A DNA stretch of 30,706 nucleotides, from assembly GCA_900553255.1 (NCBI GenBank), contig USCI01000022.1, positions 1-30,706 of the forward strand, written 5' to 3'. The stretch's first letter is position 1, and each line of letters begins with the position of its first letter. The translations under genes were made by a program, and so were the position numbers. Source of the DNA: an uncultured Oscillospiraceae bacterium. Lineage in GTDB: Bacteria; Bacillota; Clostridia; Oscillospirales; Acutalibacteraceae. The notes below the pieces were generated by a model that saw only the letters and a list, made by a program, of their open reading frames with translations, was not told where the DNA came from and made no database searches. Below, piece after piece: positions 13,847-22,217 of this stretch.

Positions 13847-15478
13847 TCAATACATGCCGTCCATACCGCCGGCCGGAGCCGCCGGGGCTGCCGGAGCCGG
13901 CTCCTTCTTGTCGGTAACCAGGGACTCGGTGGTGAGCACCATCGCCGCCACCGAAGCCGCATTCTGCAGCGCAGAACGGGTGACCTTGGTCGGGTCGACG
14001 ATACCCGCGGCGAACATATCGACATACTCTTCCTTCGCAAAGTCGAAGCCGTAGTTGACCTTGCCGGAGTTACGGATCTTATCGATGATGACGCTGCCCT
14101 CCAGACCGGCGTTGAGCGCGATCTGACGCACCGGCTCCTCGATCGCCTTGAGAACGATCTTCGCACCGGTCTTGACATCGCCGTCCGCGGATTCAATCAG
14201 GCTATCCAGCGCGCAGGCGGCGTTGATCAGCGCCACGCCGCCGCCGGCCACCAAGCCCTCTTCCACAGCGGCCTTGGTCGCGGACAGAGCATCCTCGATG
14301 CGCAGCTTCTTTTCCTTCATCTCCACCTCGGTGGCCGCACCGACCTTGATGACCGCTACGCCGCCGGCGAGCTTCGCCAGACGCTCCTGCAGCTTCTCAC
14401 GGTCGAAATCGGAGGTGGTGGTTTCAATCTGGCTGCGGATCTGGCCGACACGGCTCTTGATCTCAGCCGGATCGCCGGCACCGTCAACGATGATGGTGTT
14501 TTCCTTCTGCACCTTGACCTGACGCGCACGGCCGAGCTGCTGCATGGTGGTCTCCTTGAGCTCCAGGCCGAGTTCGTCGGAAATCACTTCGCCGCCGGTG
14601 AGGATTGCGATATCCCGCAGCATCTCCTTGCGGCGGTCACCGAAGCCCGGTGCCTTGACCGCGACACAGGTGAAGGTGCCGCGCAGCTTGTTGACGATCA
14701 GGGTGGACAGCGCCTCGCCCTCGACGTCCTCCGCGATGATAACCAGCTTCTTGCCCGCCTGCAGAATCTGCTCGAGCAGCGGCAGGATATCCTGGATGTT
14801 GGAGATCTTCTTATCGGTGATCAGGATGTAGGCATCGTCGATGACCGCTTCCATCTTATCGGTATCGGTGACCATATACGGCGTGATATAGCCGCGGTCG
14901 AACTGCATGCCTTCGACCACCTCGGAGTACGTCTCGGCGGTCTTGGACTCCTCGACGGTGATGACGCCGTCGGCGGAAACCTTATCCATCGCTTCGGCGA
15001 TGAGCTTGCCGATTTCCGCGTCGCCGGAGGAAACGGTCGCTGCGCTCGCAATATCGTCGGAGCCGTTGACCTTCTTGGAGTTCTCCTCCACCTTCTTGAC
15101 AACCGCGTCCACCGCGTCCTGGATGCCTTTCTTGACCCCCATCGGGTTCGCACCGGCCGCCACGTTCTTCATCCCTTCGCGGATGAGCGCCTGCGCGAGC
15201 AGGGTCGCCGTGGTGGTACCGTCACCGGCCACATCGTTGGTCTTGGTGGAAACCTCCTTGACCAGCTGCGCACCCATATTCTCAAACGGGTCGTCCAGCT
15301 CGATTTCCTTCGCAATGGTCACACCGTCATTGGTGATCAGCGGAGCGCCGAATTTCTTATCGAGCACCACATTGCGGCCGCGCGGCCCAAGGGTGATCTT
15401 GACGGTGTTGGCCAGCTGGTCGACACCGGACTGCAGCGCCTTGCGCGCTTCTTCACCAAAAAGAATCTGTTTCGCCAT
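13847..15478 (-). CDS. groEL: Chaperonin GroEL (60 kDa)
   Basis: This is the tetradecameric ATP-dependent folding chamber working with GroES. The 543 residues match the family throughout: KITLGPRGRNVVLDKKFG and the ATP-site DGVTIAKEIEL near the start, VAGDGTTTATLLAQ at about 85-98, VEGMQFDRGYITPY near 190, and the late ATP-binding GLVAGGGVAL near 410. The C-terminal tail ends GGMDGMY, a short version of the usual Gly-Met repeat tail. ATG 15478 follows GGAGG at normal spacing. It is the second gene of the CIRCE-controlled operon, 36 bases after groES. Confidence 0.98.
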   Translation of the reverse strand: MAKQILFGEEARKALQSGVDQLANTVKITLGPRGRNVVLDKKFGAPLITNDGVTIAKEIELDDPFENMGAQLVKEVSTKTNDVAGDGTTTATLLAQALIREGMKNVAAGANPMGVKKGIQDAVDAVVKKVEENSKKVNGSDDIASAATVSSGDAEIGKLIAEAMDKVSADGVITVEESKTAETYSEVVEGMQFDRGYITPYMVTDTDKMEAVIDDAYILITDKKISNIQDILPLLEQILQAGKKLVIIAEDVEGEALSTLIVNKLRGTFTCVAVKAPGFGDRRKEMLRDIAILTGGEVISDELGLELKETTMQQLGRARQVKVQKENTIIVDGAGDPAEIKSRVGQIRSQIETTTSDFDREKLQERLAKLAGGVAVIKVGAATEVEMKEKKLRIEDALSATKAAVEEGLVAGGGVALINAACALDSLIESADGDVKTGAKIVLKAIEEPVRQIALNAGLEGSVIIDKIRNSGKVNYGFDFAKEEYVDMFAAGIVDPTKVTRSALQNAASVAAMVLTTESLVTDKKEPAPAAPAAPAGGMDGMY

Positions 15479-15514
15479 GATATATTCCTCCTACCTTTTC
15501 GTTCTGCTCTGTCT

Positions 15515-15799
15515 TTATTCCACAACCGCGAGGATGTCGCTCTGGCGGACGATGGTATACTCCTCGCCGTCAACCTTAACCTCGGTGCCGGAATATTTGC
15601 TGGTGATTACCTTATCGCCGGTCTTGACGTACATGGTGACTTCCTTGCCTTCCACGTTGCCGCCGGGGCCCACCGCGATAACCTCCGCCACCTGCGGCTT
15701 CTCCTTCGCTGAGCCGGCCAGGATAATACCGCTCTTGGTGGTCTCTTCCGCTTCCACCATTTTCAGAACCACACGGTCTGCCAAGGGTTTGATCGTCAT
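15515..15799 (-). CDS. groES: Co-chaperonin GroES (10 kDa)
   Basis: The heptameric lid of the GroEL cage. The 94-residue product starts MTIKPLADRVVLK and contains the mobile-loop region EAEETTKSGIILAGSAKEKP and the conserved VGPG turn, with the usual ending around YTIVRQSDILAVVE. Length is standard. AAGGAGG lies nine bases before ATG 15799. Transcription starts at the CIRCE-overlapped promoter just upstream, so heat-shock control by HrcA is expected, although hrcA is not in this window. Confidence 0.98.
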   Translation of the reverse strand: MTIKPLADRVVLKMVEAEETTKSGIILAGSAKEKPQVAEVIAVGPGGNVEGKEVTMYVKTGDKVITSKYSGTEVKVDGEEYTIVRQSDILAVVE

Positions 15800-15832
15800 A
15801 AGAAACTTCCTCCTTAAACAGGTTTGTCAAAT

Positions 15833-15859
15833 TTGGCACTCATTTCTTTTGAGTGCTAA
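15833..15859 (-). promoter_or_regulatory. CIRCE operator (HrcA site)
   Basis: On the minus strand TTAGCACTC, nine bases, then GAGTGCCAA. This matches the CIRCE consensus (TTAGCACTC-N9-GAGTGCTAA) at all but one base. It lies between the promoter and groES, the standard position for repression by HrcA. Confidence 0.96.
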
Positions 15860-15870
15860 CTTTATTTACT

Positions 15871-15898
15871 ATTTTAGCTTCACTGCCGGAAAAATCAA
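15871..15898 (-). promoter_or_regulatory. SigA promoter of groESL
   Basis: On the minus strand TTGATT (15893-15898) and TAAAAT (15871-15876) are 16 bases apart, placing the start site at the upstream edge of CIRCE. Confidence 0.65.
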
Positions 15899-15925
15899 GA
15901 GGAAAATGGAAATTTCACAATTTCT

Positions 15926-16873
15926 TTACAAACAGGCCGCCGGCTGTCCGGCGCAAACTGTTTCCGGCAGCACAGCACCCCTCGGAACGACAAAGCGGAC
16001 GGCCCCGGGCATTACGGAAAAAGCCGCCTCACGGGTAACAAAGCATTCGCCGTCCGCCGTAGCGACGGCCGGCTGCGCCGCCCTAACCCGCATGCGTCGG
16101 CCGCGTGCATGCAGGCAGACCGGCAGCGACAAGTGCTCGCCGGCCTTGTACTTTTTCAGAAAGCCGGGAATCCTGACCCGGCGCATCGCCCGGACCAGTA
16201 CAAAATCCAGCAGACCATCCGTCGGCGACGCCATCGGTGCACCGCGGTAGCCGCCGCCGTAATACTGGCCGTTTGCCGCCAGCGCAAAAAAGAACCGGCC
16301 GGTCTCCACCTGTTCGCTGCCATCCTCCAGCTCCATCGTCACCTCCAGATCGCAGCCGATCCGATGGAGGAAACAGTCCACGATCGCCAGATTATAGGCC
16401 ATAGGGCCGCTGACCAGCGGCAGATGCTTATACCGGATCATCTTATAGGCGACAGCGGCATCCATGCCCAATGCGCACAGGCCGATCGCCAGTTTGCCCC
16501 CGCAGTCGATGCCGTCGAGCGGTACAGCAAGCCCGTCCGCCTGCGCCGACAGGTCGAGAAAGCTGCCGGCACCGCGGAAAATCCGGACAAAATCGTTGGC
16601 AGAGCCGCAGGGCACACAGGCGACCTCGGCGTTTTGGCAGCCCTGGACACCCGCGACCACCTCACGAAGCGTACCGTCTCCGCCGCAGGCGTAAAACCGC
16701 ACCGGATTCCCCTGCATGGCCCGGCTGCGGACGAGCGATGTCGCTTCTCCGGGGGCGTCGGTGACACATATCTCCACGTCCTGCCCGGCAAAAACCGCAT
16801 CGATCTGTTCGCGCAGCCGCAGCGCCGGCGCGCCTTTTCCCGCCGCAGGATTCAGGATAAACACCTGCTTCAA
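15926..16873 (-). CDS. Diacylglycerol/lipid kinase family protein (YegS/BmrU type)
   Basis: A 315-residue enzyme of the DAGK catalytic family, which phosphorylates diacylglycerol or related lipids with ATP at the membrane face. The N-terminal FILNPAAGKG (5-14), the GGDGT motif at 64-68 and PCGSANDF at 88-95 are the diagnostic nucleotide-binding and catalytic elements. The C-terminal half is a beta-rich lipid-binding domain. The start is taken as TTG 16873 because GGAGGGG lies six bases upstream. The ATG 15 bases earlier has no ribosome binding site, and the longer open frame continues into the upstream gene. It follows the RNA methyltransferase gene by 19 bases and is probably co-transcribed with it. 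The exact lipid cannot be read from sequence. Confidence 0.9.
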   Translation of the reverse strand: MKQVFILNPAAGKGAPALRLREQIDAVFAGQDVEICVTDAPGEATSLVRSRAMQGNPVRFYACGGDGTLREVVAGVQGCQNAEVACVPCGSANDFVRIFRGAGSFLDLSAQADGLAVPLDGIDCGGKLAIGLCALGMDAAVAYKMIRYKHLPLVSGPMAYNLAIVDCFLHRIGCDLEVTMELEDGSEQVETGRFFFALAANGQYYGGGYRGAPMASPTDGLLDFVLVRAMRRVRIPGFLKKYKAGEHLSLPVCLHARGRRMRVRAAQPAVATADGECFVTREAAFSVMPGAVRFVVPRGAVLPETVCAGQPAACL

Positions 16874-16892
16874 ACCGTTCCCCTCCATATGT

Positions 16893-18011
16893 TTATTTAA
16901 AATACATATACAGCTGGCATTTGAGCATGCCGTTATACAGCTTGCGGCGCTTATCCGCGGGACGGCCAAACAGGGTTTCAAATTCTTCGTGCGGGCTAAT
17001 AATGGCATAACGGAAACCCGGCTTCCGCTCAAACACCCGGCCCATTTCCCGGATGATCTGTTCCGCCGCTTTAACATCGAGCAGTCGCTCGCCGTACGGC
17101 GGGTTGCACAGCACCAGGCCGGAATCCCCCTGAGGCCGGAAATCCTTCAGATCCGCCTCCCGTGCGGTAATGCAATCCCCTACTCCGGCGGCACGGGCAT
17201 TGCATTCGGTCAGCCGCACACATTCCGGGTCAATATCTCCGCCAAGTCCGTGAAAGCGGCAGTCCGGCCGTTCCAGCTCCTTGGCGCGGCGGCGCTCCTC
17301 CGGCCAAATAGCCTTCGGCACGGCATCCCATTCCATTGCGGCGAAGCGGCGGCGGATACCGGGCGCAATCCGTTTAGCGGCAAGCGCCGCCTCGATGAGC
17401 AGCGTACCGGAGCCGCAGCAGGGATCGATCACCTGCTCGGCGAAACGCGCCTTGGTCAGGTCCGCAATCGCCGCCGCGAGCGTCTCCTTGATCGGCGCCC
17501 CGCCGGCCTGCGGACGGTAGCCCCGCTTATGCAGCCCCGGGCCGCTGGTGTCCAGCAGCAACGTCGCTTCGTCCCGCAGCAGGGTAAACTGGATCTGCAC
17601 CTTGCTCCCGGTTTCCTCGAACCACTGGATGCCGTATACGCTTTTGAGGCGTTCCACCACCGCCTTTTTCACAATAGACTGGCAGTCCGGAATGCTGTGC
17701 AGCGCGGAATTGAGTGACCAGCCCTTGACCGGAAAGGCGTTCCGGCTGCCGACGAACCGTTCCCAAGGCAGTGCCTTCACTCCTTCAAACAGCTCGTCGA
17801 AGGTTTTCGCCGGAAAAGAACCCATCCAGATTTGAATGCGTTCCGCATAGCGGGACTGTATGTTTGCGCGCGCCAGCATGGCCATATCCCCCGAAAACAG
17901 CACCCGCCCGTTTTCCGGACGGACCTCCTGTGCACCCATCCGGCGCAGCTCGTCGCCCAGTATCCCCTCGATGCCGAACAGGCAGGGGGCACAAAATTGC
18001 AGCTTTTCCAT
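16893..18011 (-). CDS. THUMP-domain class I RNA methyltransferase (RlmL N-half/YpsC type)
   Basis: A 372-residue SAM-dependent RNA methyltransferase, likely acting on 23S rRNA guanine (m2G) by analogy with the N-terminal half of RlmL. A small leading domain and a THUMP domain (about 45-155) are followed by the catalytic domain. That domain has motif I DPCCGSGTLLIEAA at 196-209 and the amino-methylation motif NPPYGERL near residue 300. ATG 18011 follows AAAGGACACAAAGG. The length fits the stand-alone Firmicute form rather than the fused RlmKL. The position modified is inferred from family, not demonstrated. Confidence 0.9.
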   Translation of the reverse strand: MEKLQFCAPCLFGIEGILGDELRRMGAQEVRPENGRVLFSGDMAMLARANIQSRYAERIQIWMGSFPAKTFDELFEGVKALPWERFVGSRNAFPVKGWSLNSALHSIPDCQSIVKKAVVERLKSVYGIQWFEETGSKVQIQFTLLRDEATLLLDTSGPGLHKRGYRPQAGGAPIKETLAAAIADLTKARFAEQVIDPCCGSGTLLIEAALAAKRIAPGIRRRFAAMEWDAVPKAIWPEERRRAKELERPDCRFHGLGGDIDPECVRLTECNARAAGVGDCITAREADLKDFRPQGDSGLVLCNPPYGERLLDVKAAEQIIREMGRVFERKPGFRYAIISPHEEFETLFGRPADKRRKLYNGMLKCQLYMYFK

Positions 18012-18098
18012 CCTTTGTGTCCTTTCCTTTCCCGCGCGCGGCTGTGCACATTTCCGGCCAAAACCCTTATGCGCTGTTTTCCGCCTGTGCGCAAAACA

Positions 18099-18126
18099 GC
18101 CGCGGCCGGTAAATGCCGGCCGCGGC
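18099..18126 (-). terminator. Terminator of hpf
   Basis: An 11-base perfect GC stem (GCCGCGGCCGG with its complement) around a six-base loop. On the minus strand it is followed by TGTTTTGCG. It lies about 18 bases past the hpf stop. Confidence 0.82.
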
Positions 18127-18143
18127 CGCCTGATTAACCATGG

Positions 18144-18671
18144 TTATTCTTCCGGATTCGGCTCAAGCAGGCCGTAATCGCCGTTCTTCCGGCGATACAC
18201 CACATTGATCTCCCCCGAGTCCATATTGCGGAACATATAAAACTGATGCCCGGTCAGATTCATCTGCAGGATGGCTTCCTCCACATCCAGAGGCTTGACC
18301 GGGAAGGATTTTGACCGCACAATGCGGTAGGTTTCGCTTTCCTCCGTCTCCGGCTCATAGCCGTCGACGAACGCCCCGCTGCGCAGCCGCTTCTCCAGCC
18401 GCGTCTTGTTCTTGCGGATCTGCCGCAGCAGGATATCCACCAGCCGGTCAACCGCCTCGTTCATATCCTCGGCTGTTTCCTCCGCGCGGAATATCATCCC
18501 ATTGCAGCGGATGGTAACCTCCACGCGGTGCTGGTCACGCTCGGCGGTAACGGTTACATCCGCCGCTGCATCGGTATCAAAAAATTTATCCAGCTTGCTG
18601 AGCTTGGTCTCTGTCCGCTCGACAAACGCCGGGCGAAGCGTTACCTTTCGGCCGGTCATGGTAATTTTCAT
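18144..18671 (-). CDS. hpf: Ribosome hibernation-promoting factor, long form
   Basis: A 175-residue protein that dimerises 70S ribosomes into inactive 100S particles under stress or stationary phase. The N-terminal domain (1-100) has the RaiA/HPF pattern including MTGRKVTLRPAF, DKFFD and the acidic-helix segment EDMNEAVDRLVDILLRQIRKNK. The C-terminal domain (from about 118) has IVRSKSFPVKPLDVEEAILQM (split) and GHQFYMFRN, the dimerisation module specific to the long form of Firmicutes. ATG 18671 follows GGCGGGAG. It is monocistronic, with an extended -10 promoter upstream and a terminator downstream. Confidence 0.95.
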   Translation of the reverse strand: MKITMTGRKVTLRPAFVERTETKLSKLDKFFDTDAAADVTVTAERDQHRVEVTIRCNGMIFRAEETAEDMNEAVDRLVDILLRQIRKNKTRLEKRLRSGAFVDGYEPETEESETYRIVRSKSFPVKPLDVEEAILQMNLTGHQFYMFRNMDSGEINVVYRRKNGDYGLLEPNPEE

Positions 18672-18729
18672 AAAGACTCCCGCCTTTCGCCTTGATTTTG
18701 GACCATTGGTGATGTTTACCACCACCTAT

Positions 18730-18735
18730 AGTATA
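18730..18735 (-). promoter_or_regulatory. Extended -10 promoter of hpf
   Basis: On the minus strand TGCTATACT provides an extended -10 (TG-N-TATACT). No convincing -35 hexamer lies 16-18 bases upstream. The predicted start leaves a leader of about 50 bases. A stress sigma factor could also be involved. Confidence 0.5.
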
Positions 18736-18795
18736 GCAAAATCTGACGAAAGAATAAAGAACCAAATGAAAATATTTTGTAAATGGTGCAGCGGA

Positions 18796-19638
18796 TTACA
18801 GCACCGCGGAAGCATGCCGCGTCACATGACAGCCGACATTCACCGCCACCGGCAGGCCGGCGATATGGGTCGGGTAGGTCTCGATCGACACGCCGAGCGC
18901 CGTCGTCGCGCCGCCGAACCCCTGCGGGCCGATTCCCAATGCATTAACCGCGGTTAACGCATCGCGTTCCATCTGCGCGTAATAGGCGTCCGGATGCGGC
19001 TGGTCAAGCGGACGGCACAGCGCGCGTTTGGCCAGCAGGGCACACATCTCAAAATCGCCCCCGATGCCGACGCCGAGCACCATCGGCGGGCAGGGATTGC
19101 TGCCGGCCTTCTGTGCGGCGTCGCAGATACACGCGATGACCTTTTCCCGGTCGGCAGCCGGAGTGAGCATATAGATCCGGCTCATATTTTCGCTGCCGAA
19201 CCCCTTGGGGGCAACCATAATCTCCAGCCTGTCCCCCGCCGTCAGGGTCAGATGCAGCACCGCCGGCGTATTGTCCCCGGTGTTGACCCGGCGCAGGGGA
19301 TCCCCCACCACCGAGCAACGCAGCCTGCCGTCCACGTAGCCGCGGGATACCCCCCGGTTGACCGCCTCCTCCAGCAGGCCGCCGGTGATATGCACCTCCT
19401 GGCCCAGGCGGACAAACACCACCGCCATGCCGGTGTCCTGGCAGACCGGCAGCTGCATGGCCTCAGCCGCGTCGATATTGTCCAGCAGATCCTGCATAAT
19501 GTCCTGCGCCAGCGGCTTTGTTTCCTGACGATGGGCTTCATCCACCCGCCGGCAGATGTCCGCCGGCAAGTGCCGGTTAGCCTGTATACACAGCTCCCGC
19601 ACCGTATCCTCGATCGCCTTTGCCGAAATCTCTCTCAT
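18796..19638 (-). CDS. fumA: Class I (Fe-S) fumarate hydratase, alpha subunit
   Basis: The catalytic-cluster subunit of the two-subunit class I fumarase or a related hydro-lyase (fumarate/malate, or tartrate-type substrates). The 280 residues contain the three likely [4Fe-4S] ligands: C66 in VCQDTG, C183 in NPCPP and C270 in NVGCHVTRHAS. The conserved PKGFGSENMS and GFGGATTALGV segments are present. ATG 19638 is chosen by family start; the ribosome binding site AAGGACGG is somewhat distant. It lies 14 bases after an amidohydrolase gene. The beta subunit (about 180 residues), normally the adjacent gene, is not present on either side, which is unusual. Substrate identity therefore remains open. 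Confidence 0.9.
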   Translation of the reverse strand: MREISAKAIEDTVRELCIQANRHLPADICRRVDEAHRQETKPLAQDIMQDLLDNIDAAEAMQLPVCQDTGMAVVFVRLGQEVHITGGLLEEAVNRGVSRGYVDGRLRCSVVGDPLRRVNTGDNTPAVLHLTLTAGDRLEIMVAPKGFGSENMSRIYMLTPAADREKVIACICDAAQKAGSNPCPPMVLGVGIGGDFEMCALLAKRALCRPLDQPHPDAYYAQMERDALTAVNALGIGPQGFGGATTALGVSIETYPTHIAGLPVAVNVGCHVTRHASAVL

Positions 19639-19652
19639 TTTCCCATCCGTCC

Positions 19653-20816
19653 TTATTCTTCCCGCAGTATCCATTTCCCGCCGATCATCACAGCAGCCGG
19701 CTTAGCGGCCACCGTCAGCGGATCCTCCCGGAAAAGCACCAGGTCGGCTTCCTTGCCGGGGGTGATGGATCCAACGCGGTCATCAATGCCGCAGATACGC
19801 GCCGGCACAAGGGTGATCGCCTGCAGGGCCGCCTCATACGGCAGCCCCTCCCGCACCGCCAAACCGGCACAAAGCGGCAGGTACTGCTCCGGAATCACCG
19901 GATGATCGGTGATGATCGCCGTTTCCACACCGGCAGCAAAGAGCTTCGCCGGCGATGCCGGCGTCAGGTCACGCAGCTCGGGCTTCGAACGGTCGCACAG
20001 CAGCGGCCCGCTGAGCACCCGCACACCATCCTGCGCAAGCAGATCGGCCGCCACATGCCCTTGCGTGCCGTGGACAATCACATAGTCGAGCGAAAATTCC
20101 CTGGCGATGCGCTGTGCGGTAAATATATCGTCGAGACGGTGCGCATGAAAATGCACCGGCAGCTCTCCCTGCAAAACAGGCAGCAGCGCCTCGCATTTGC
20201 TGTCGTATTCCGGCTCATCGGCATCCTCGTCTTCCCGAGCGCGCTGCTTATCCCGCGCATAGCGCGCCGCACAGGCCAGCTGCTCCCGGATGATGGCCGC
20301 CGTCGCCATCCGGGTAACCGGCGCCTGCCCTTTTCCATGGTACACCGTCTTCGGATTTTCCCCCAGCGCCATTTTCATCGCCACCGGCGCGCGAAGGAGC
20401 ATTTCCTCGATCCGCCTGCCGTAGGTTTTGATCGCGCACAACTGACCGCCGATCGGGTTGGCGCTGCCCGGCCCGGTAATCACCGTGGTCACGCCGGCCT
20501 GCGCCGCCTCCGTAAAACAGCGGTCGAGCGGGTTGATCGCATCGATCGCACGAAGGTGCGGGGTGGACGGATCGGTATCCTCATTGCCGTCGTCCCCCTC
20601 AAAGCCGAGGCCGTCCTCCCACATCCCCATATGGGTGTGGGCATCGACAAAGCCGGGCAGCAAAAGCGCGCCGCCGGCATCAAACGCATCCTCCGGCGGC
20701 TGCTCCGCCGCCGGCATCGGGCCGAGCGCCGCGATGCGTCCATCGACTATATCCACATAGCCGTCCTCAATCACCGGGGCGTCCATCGGCATGATTCTGG
20801 CGTGTATAATGCGCAC
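19653..20816 (-). CDS. Amidohydrolase-family metal hydrolase
   Basis: A 387-residue member of the metal-dependent amidohydrolase superfamily, close in layout to imidazolonepropionase/dihydroorotase-like enzymes. The metal motif DAHTHMG places two His at about 60 and 62. Further His occur in PVHFHAHR and VIVHGTQG, and the catalytic Asp in IITDHPVI. The C-terminal strand GSITPGKEADLVLF is the usual return to the small beta domain. GTG 20816 is preferred because AGGAG lies eight bases upstream; the open frame extends to 20843. It is followed after 14 bases by the fumarase alpha gene, so the two form a transcript. Substrate cannot be inferred beyond a cyclic amide or an N-acyl compound. Confidence 0.87.
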   Translation of the reverse strand: MRIIHARIMPMDAPVIEDGYVDIVDGRIAALGPMPAAEQPPEDAFDAGGALLLPGFVDAHTHMGMWEDGLGFEGDDGNEDTDPSTPHLRAIDAINPLDRCFTEAAQAGVTTVITGPGSANPIGGQLCAIKTYGRRIEEMLLRAPVAMKMALGENPKTVYHGKGQAPVTRMATAAIIREQLACAARYARDKQRAREDEDADEPEYDSKCEALLPVLQGELPVHFHAHRLDDIFTAQRIAREFSLDYVIVHGTQGHVAADLLAQDGVRVLSGPLLCDRSKPELRDLTPASPAKLFAAGVETAIITDHPVIPEQYLPLCAGLAVREGLPYEAALQAITLVPARICGIDDRVGSITPGKEADLVLFREDPLTVAAKPAAVMIGGKWILREE

Positions 20817-20840
20817 AGGCAAAACTCCTCTCGAACGTAA

Positions 20841-20870
20841 CAAAAGGGCAGCATTCCCTGCCGCCCTTTC
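20841..20870 (-). terminator. Probable terminator of the yabPQ-divIC-yabR operon
   Basis: On the minus strand AAAGGGCGGCAG, a short loop, then CTGCCCTTTTG forms an imperfect GC-rich stem with a T4 tail, 15 bases after yabR. It separates that operon from the amidohydrolase gene. Confidence 0.6.
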
Positions 20871-20884
20871 GCCAAAGCCTCATC

Positions 20885-21328
20885 TTACCGGGAACCGCCA
20901 CGGCGGGAGAATCCGCCGCCGCCATGCTTGCCGTCCACCGAACGTTTCAGGTCGGACATCTTCTCGTCGCTGGCCTGCTTGAATTTGGACATCATATCCT
21001 CGAAGCTGCCGGAAGAGTTGCGCGACGCCTGCCACTCAAATCCGCCGGGACGGCCGGGCGAAACAGCGCGCGGACGGGGACCGCGCGGTGCGGGCGGCAG
21101 AGCCTTCTTCATCGACAGGCTCACCTTGCCGTCCTCGCCGATGTTCAGAATCTTCACCTTGACCGTTTGGTTTTCGGTGACAAAATCCCGGATTTCCTTG
21201 ACGTATGTCGGCGCCACCTCCGAGATGTGCACCATACCGGTCTTGCCGTCCGGCAATTCCACAAATGCACCAAACTTTGTGATCCCGGTAACCTTACCCT
21301 CTACAACCGAACCAACTTCCAATTGCAT
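20885..21328 (-). CDS. yabR: S1 RNA-binding domain protein YabR
   Basis: A 147-residue protein with one S1 domain at about 1-72 (GSVVEGKVTGITKFGAFVEL, GMVHISEVA, VKVKILNIGEDGKVSLSMK). A Pro/Arg/Gly-rich, probably disordered tail ends in GGGGFSRRGGSR. ATG 21328 is used because it opens the S1 domain; a longer open frame begins at 21358. It follows divIC exactly as yabR follows divIC in Bacillus subtilis, which supports the name. It probably binds RNA or the ribosome, but its specific role is not established. Confidence 0.9.
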   Translation of the reverse strand: MQLEVGSVVEGKVTGITKFGAFVELPDGKTGMVHISEVAPTYVKEIRDFVTENQTVKVKILNIGEDGKVSLSMKKALPPAPRGPRPRAVSPGRPGGFEWQASRNSSGSFEDMMSKFKQASDEKMSDLKRSVDGKHGGGGFSRRGGSR

Positions 21329-21369
21329 ACTCGCCTGTTTTCCCCCTAATTTTTTCAATACAACCGGCT

Positions 21370-21651
21370 TTATTTGCCGGGTACTTCCTGCATAACGATC
21401 TCACCGGGTTTGACCATATTCTGATCCCGTGCTTCCTGCTCAATGTATTCATCCGGGTTTTCCAGCTTGCTCTTCAGATCCCCATTGAGCTGCTGCTGCA
21501 AAAGGATATTTTCCTGTACGGCATCAAGCTGCTTTTTCTTATTGCCAATTTCCATCTGCAGCTGCACGAGGGTGATAATCACATATAAGGAGAAAGCCAG
21601 AAGCGCGATCCGCAGAAAAATACTTTTCTTTTTCTTTTTCACGGCCTTCAT
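21370..21651 (-). CDS. divIC: Septum formation initiator DivIC (FtsB-like)
   Basis: A 93-residue bitopic division protein of the FtsB/DivIC family, acting at the septum with DivIB and FtsL. A lysine-rich cytoplasmic start (KAVKKKKK) precedes a single membrane helix at about 11-30. A coiled coil (about 31-62) and the conserved ENPDEYIEQEARDQ-MVKPGE extracellular motif follow. Its start overlaps the end of yabQ by four bases, showing translational coupling. Gene order matches the yabP-yabQ-divIC-yabR block of spore-formers. Confidence 0.93.
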   Translation of the reverse strand: MKAVKKKKKSIFLRIALLAFSLYVIITLVQLQMEIGNKKKQLDAVQENILLQQQLNGDLKSKLENPDEYIEQEARDQNMVKPGEIVMQEVPGK

Positions 21652-22205
21652 CTCAGCTCTGTATTCCCTTCTGTATGTCCCACGGCGGCCGAACCCGCCT
21701 GCTTATGCTTACTTACTCTATGATTATACAATACGGAAGCGGCCTGTTTCAAGCCTTTTTTGAAAAAATTTGCGCCTTTTTCGCCCATTTTCCGGAATTT
21801 CTCCCCCAAAAAAGCCACCGGGCGCCGCAGAAGGCGTCCGATCATCCGGAAGGGCCAGAAAACCACCCACCACAAGCCGTGCCACAGCCGCAGAATCAGA
21901 TTACACACCCGTTCGGCGCAGGCCACGACCACACGGCCTATGGTGAAATAATAGGCAAAGAAGCCGATCAGCTCCCCGATAAAAATATACCAGCGCAAGG
22001 CGCCGCCGGTAACAATCAGCGCAAAGACAAAGGTAAACACCGCCGCCGTGGCAAAGAAGAGCAGATCCTGAAAAAAGATACTGCGCTTTCCCGAGCGCAT
22101 AATCAACCGGATTACCCGGAACACGTCGTAATAGACGCCCAGGCAAAAGCCGAAGCCGCAGGACAAAAACAGGTTATACAGCTGTGCTTCATTCGTCCAT
22201 CCCAT
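21648..22205 (-). CDS. yabQ: Spore cortex biosynthesis protein YabQ
   Basis: A 185-residue integral membrane protein needed for spore cortex formation and located in the outer forespore membrane in B. subtilis. Several hydrophobic segments occupy about 10-30, 45-65 and 70-90, starting LYNLFLSCGFGFCLGVYYDVFR, which is a YabQ hallmark (quoted in parts here: GFCLGVYYDVFR). A basic C-terminal tail follows. It sits 12 bases after yabP and overlaps divIC. It indicates that the host sporulates or descends from a spore-former. Confidence 0.92.
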   Translation of the reverse strand: MGWTNEAQLYNLFLSCGFGFCLGVYYDVFRVIRLIMRSGKRSIFFQDLLFFATAAVFTFVFALIVTGGALRWYIFIGELIGFFAYYFTIGRVVVACAERVCNLILRLWHGLWWVVFWPFRMIGRLLRRPVAFLGEKFRKMGEKGANFFKKGLKQAASVLYNHRVSKHKQAGSAAVGHTEGNTELR

Positions 22206-22217
22206 TTCCCGCCGCCT

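Noticed and set aside
13733..15712. A 659-codon open frame on the plus strand
   Set aside because: It is antisense to groEL and groES, whose identity is certain, and the translation has the composition of a shadow frame.
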